A stretch of DNA of 64,000 nt, taken from Stentor roeselii (lineage: Eukaryota > Ciliophora > Heterotrichea > Heterotrichida > Stentoridae). Positions 61,801 to 64,000 of this stretch are shown here, piece after piece; within the stretch, counting starts at the first letter, position 1; every line of letters starts with the position of its first letter. Under the pieces are notes generated by a model, which was not told where the DNA came from, ran no database searches, and saw only the letters and a list, made by a program, of their open reading frames with translations. The stretch lies in NCBI GenBank assembly GCA_006503475.1, contig RSEH01000175.1, positions 1-64,000 on the forward strand, given 5' to 3'. The position numbers and the translations under genes were made by a program.

Positions 61801-64000
61801 GTTTTTTCACTAAATGTGGAGAAGGGTACTTGTCAGTATTTTCAAATTGCCCTGATCCTTATGTCAGCTATTCTTGGAAACTTAAAACAAGTCCTGAAAA
61901 TCAAGACCTTCAAAATCGAGTTCTTTCTTTTAAGGAAAATTTTTTGAATATTTTGAGTTTTGAACTGTTTGAAGGGACTTTTGTTTTTACTTTGGTTGCA
62001 AGACATCGACTTTTTAATTTAATGAGTCAGGATTCGAGGACTGTCAAGGTGTTTAATATGACCGGATTCACTGTGGAAATGACTTCAGGGAACTTTGCGA
62101 CTGTTAAAAGAAGTCAAAGTTTTAGAACTTCGACTGTTGTGAAAAGTTGTGGAGATGATGATTGGAGCTTTCAGTTGAAGTATCTTGGAAAGGAGAAAAT
62201 TGATTTGAAATCTGTTGGGTTTTTTAGGGGAAATATTGAAATTCCACCTTTTGTTTTGGAAACTGGGAAGAATTATAGCTTTGGAATTGAGGTTAAGGGA
62301 AAGCAGGGAGGGAGTAGTTCTGCTGGGTTGAATTTATTTGTTTTGATGAGTGATTTGGTTGTTGAGTTTTCTAGGTCTTCTGGAGAAGTTTCGGTTGATT
62401 CTGAGTTTAGAATAAGTGCGATTGTTAGTGATCCTGATAACCCCAAAGAGTCTTTTACATATTCCTGGACCTGTCTTCAAGGTTCAGACATCTGCAAAGA
62501 CAAAGACGGTTATTACCTAGTATGGAACCAAAACTCAAAAGACCTAATAATATCAAAAGGCAAACTTATCCCAGAAAATCTTTATTTCATATCCCTATCC
62601 ACATCAAGTCCCTCTAAAACTTCAACAAAAACCATCCAAATCAAAGGATCATCAAAATCCCCAGGTCAAGTTCTACTAAAACCCCTTTCATCCAAGATCA
62701 ACCCAGGAGTCCTTTTCCGAATTTCAGCAGAAATCCAGTCAATCAAATCTCTAACATTCAACTGGAAACTTTCAAGTGAAGGACAAGAACTTCTTCTCGA
62801 TTCAAGCTATTCTTATCTATCCCTTCCTCAAAATTTCCTGAAATTCGGAATTGTTTACACATTAACTTTAGAAATTCTTGCAAAGACAGAAGGAATCTCA
62901 TCATTTATTTTAATCAGTACAAATGATGCACCTTTTTGCAGTGGTATTGAAATAGAAGATAAGGAAAGTTACTCGGTTATCAATGGTTTTGGATGTTTTG
63001 ATAAAGATCTGGATAATCCTCTTTTGTATCAGTTCAGTGTGAGTGGAGAAGGAAAAAGTGTTTATTTAAATTCGCCTGTTTTAGCACCTTTGATTAAAAA
63101 ACGACTTCCGGACTTTACTCAACAAGTCAAGGTCAAAGTTTGTGATTCACTTGGACTTTGCTCGGAGTTCAAAGAAAACTATAAAAAATCAAGGGTTTTA
63201 GAAGAGTTAAAAGATGCAGACTATTTACTACTTTTCTTGAATGAGATTAAAAATTATGATGATTTACCTGTCAGTTTTATTAACTTTATTGGAAAAGTCA
63301 CGGAATTTGGCACTTTTAAAGAAATTTTCTTATATTTTGAAGAGTACTTCAAGGAAGTCAGCAGAGATTCTTATAATCTTGACCTGCTTATCAGTTGTTT
63401 AGATATTTTTTTCTCGTGTGACAAGAACTTTATTTCAAAAACAGCGAATTTGACTTTTTCTTTGATTTTTGACTTTCTTTCAGAGATGAAGACAGAAATC
63501 AGTGAATCTCAAGGCGAGTCTTTAATGGAATTTCTTTCAAATCTGAAAAATTCTTTAGAACTTCAAAAGATTTTCACCTTTTCTCATGAAATCACTAAAC
63601 TATCTCTAAAAAACTCTTATCCAAACATGAAAACTATTCACACCTCAGAAGTCTTTCTCTTCACATCTCGAGGTCATCAAAGTTTTTACTCAAGTAAAAC
63701 TTTCTCAAATTCAATTCTTTCTCTAAACTTTCCTGAAATGAACGAATTTCCCTCTTCAGAAATTTTAGACATTGAGTTGATTTTCTTTGAGTTGAATGAA
63801 AAAATTTATATTTCTTTAAAGATTTATTCAGAGGTTGATTATGAGAACTATACTTTGAAGTTAAACAACAGGTCGATGGCGAGTTTTTATTTAACAAGCC
63901 CGATTCAAGTGATTTTAAAGCGAGTTTCAAGTGATTCGATCAAAGACTGCATTGGACTGGGCAGTTCTGGCTGGGAACAAGAAATCTGCAGTTCAGACTC
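46881..64000 (+). CDS. Giant multi-module REJ/polycystin-like surface protein (3' end outside window)
   Basis: Exon 1 (46881-46958) encodes a signal peptide (MIGILVILASLS). Then 23 exons of about 570-612 nt each encode one module of about 190-204 residues, and a final long exon starts at 60735. All 24 introns are 15 nt and phase 0. Each module has two beta-sandwich-like halves: one with VGVYDN, RGPYSISLSLSP, SGT...FSGLRILSAGTF, and one with TPSVNFSFTITATLKGEDN and GTATFSIYFTSAGSKTIT, ending LKITSFTAV before the intron. The first module is divergent. The last exon carries a final module, a Cys-rich segment (codons near 61288-61480) and a REJ-type region (near 61500-63200: CPDPYVSYSWKL, SDPDNPKESFTYSWTC). 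It stays open to the window edge, where CIGLGSSGWEQEICSS may begin a GPS site. About 5,586 residues are encoded here. Membrane helices would be expected downstream. Confidence 0.87.
46959..60734 (+). other. Array of 24 phase-0 15-nt introns, one per module
   Basis: Introns start at 46959, 47550, 48150, 48750, 49353, 49956, 50568, 51195, 51795, 52407, 53022, 53613, 54198, 54798, 55392, 55980, 56577, 57168, 57762, 58344, 58932, 59526, 60126 and 60720, each 15 nt. All begin GTA. Fifteen end in TAG and nine in CAG (47550, 52407, 53613, 54198, 54798, 55392, 55980, 56577, 58344). All start-to-start distances (582-627) are multiples of three. TAG introns break the unspliced frame; CAG introns read through as five codons (V-x-x-x-Q). 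Confidence 0.9.
46974..60719 (+). repeat. 23 tandem exon-modules of about 0.6 kb
   Basis: Each unit is one exon plus one 15-nt intron. Protein consensus pieces recur at fixed spacing (GVYDNSG, SLSPSG, GLRILS, TPSVNF, KGED, FSIYF, GSKTI). DNA identity between units is only moderate, so the expansion is old or diversified, although neighbouring units in 48-52 kb look closest. An additional partial module follows in the last exon. Confidence 0.88.

Overview
The window reads as macronuclear-type DNA of a heterotrich ciliate close to Stentor. Two things point there. First, genes are interrupted by tiny spliceosomal-type introns, almost all exactly 15 nt (GTA...AG). I find 31 of these, plus one of 16 nt and two candidates of 14 nt. 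Removing them joins adjacent open frames into coherent proteins. Second, the code is standard: TAA (13 genes), TAG (5) and TGA (2) serve as stops, and Trp is TGG throughout thousands of codons. Blepharisma also has 15-nt introns but reads UGA as Trp, which fits less well. Base composition is AT-rich and gene spacing is often extremely tight. The species name is inference.

Layout. 1-13.3 kb is a loose accessory region of paralogous surface or sensory-type genes. It holds two tandem zinc-finger/coiled-coil/kelch genes (minus strand), then an inverted head-to-head pair of about 1.1-kb-residue kelch/cysteine-rich/transmembrane proteins (4895-8257 minus, 9959-13306 plus). A decayed third copy that still carries its intron lies between the pair. 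14.5-16.5 kb carries an AAA-ATPase-like/PD-(D/E)XK gene of a family common in bacteria and some protists. 17.2-18.0 kb encodes a RAP1/TERF2IP-like telomere protein (BRCT + Myb + C-terminal domain). 18.0-25.7 kb is a full-length IP3-receptor calcium channel in two exons.

26.6-27.3 kb is a leucine-rich-repeat gene, head-to-head (10 bp between start codons) with a 2020-residue channel made of four fused six-transmembrane repeats, each followed by a cyclic-nucleotide-binding domain (CNGK-like). None of its four pores has the K+ signature. 33.4-46.8 kb is gene-dense: two hypotheticals, a membrane RING-H2 protein, a coiled-coil/PH-like protein, a 91-residue ORF starting 6 bp from it, a cyclic-nucleotide-binding + FHA fusion joined by a 16-nt intron, a FYVE-like protein whose stop abuts the previous gene's stop, a HEAT-repeat protein, a basic hypothetical and a monoglyceride-lipase-like hydrolase.

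46.9 kb to the window end is one giant gene. A signal-peptide exon is followed by 23 exons of about 570-612 nt, each one beta-sandwich-like module and each flanked by 15-nt phase-0 introns at the same place. The last exon is long, with a final module, a cysteine-rich segment and a REJ-type (polycystin-like) region, and it runs off the window after about 5,586 residues.

Functionally the recognisable genes lean to calcium and cyclic-nucleotide signalling (IP3 receptor, CNGK-like channel, CNB-FHA protein) and to large surface proteins. No tRNA, rRNA, CRISPR array or intact transposon was recognised.
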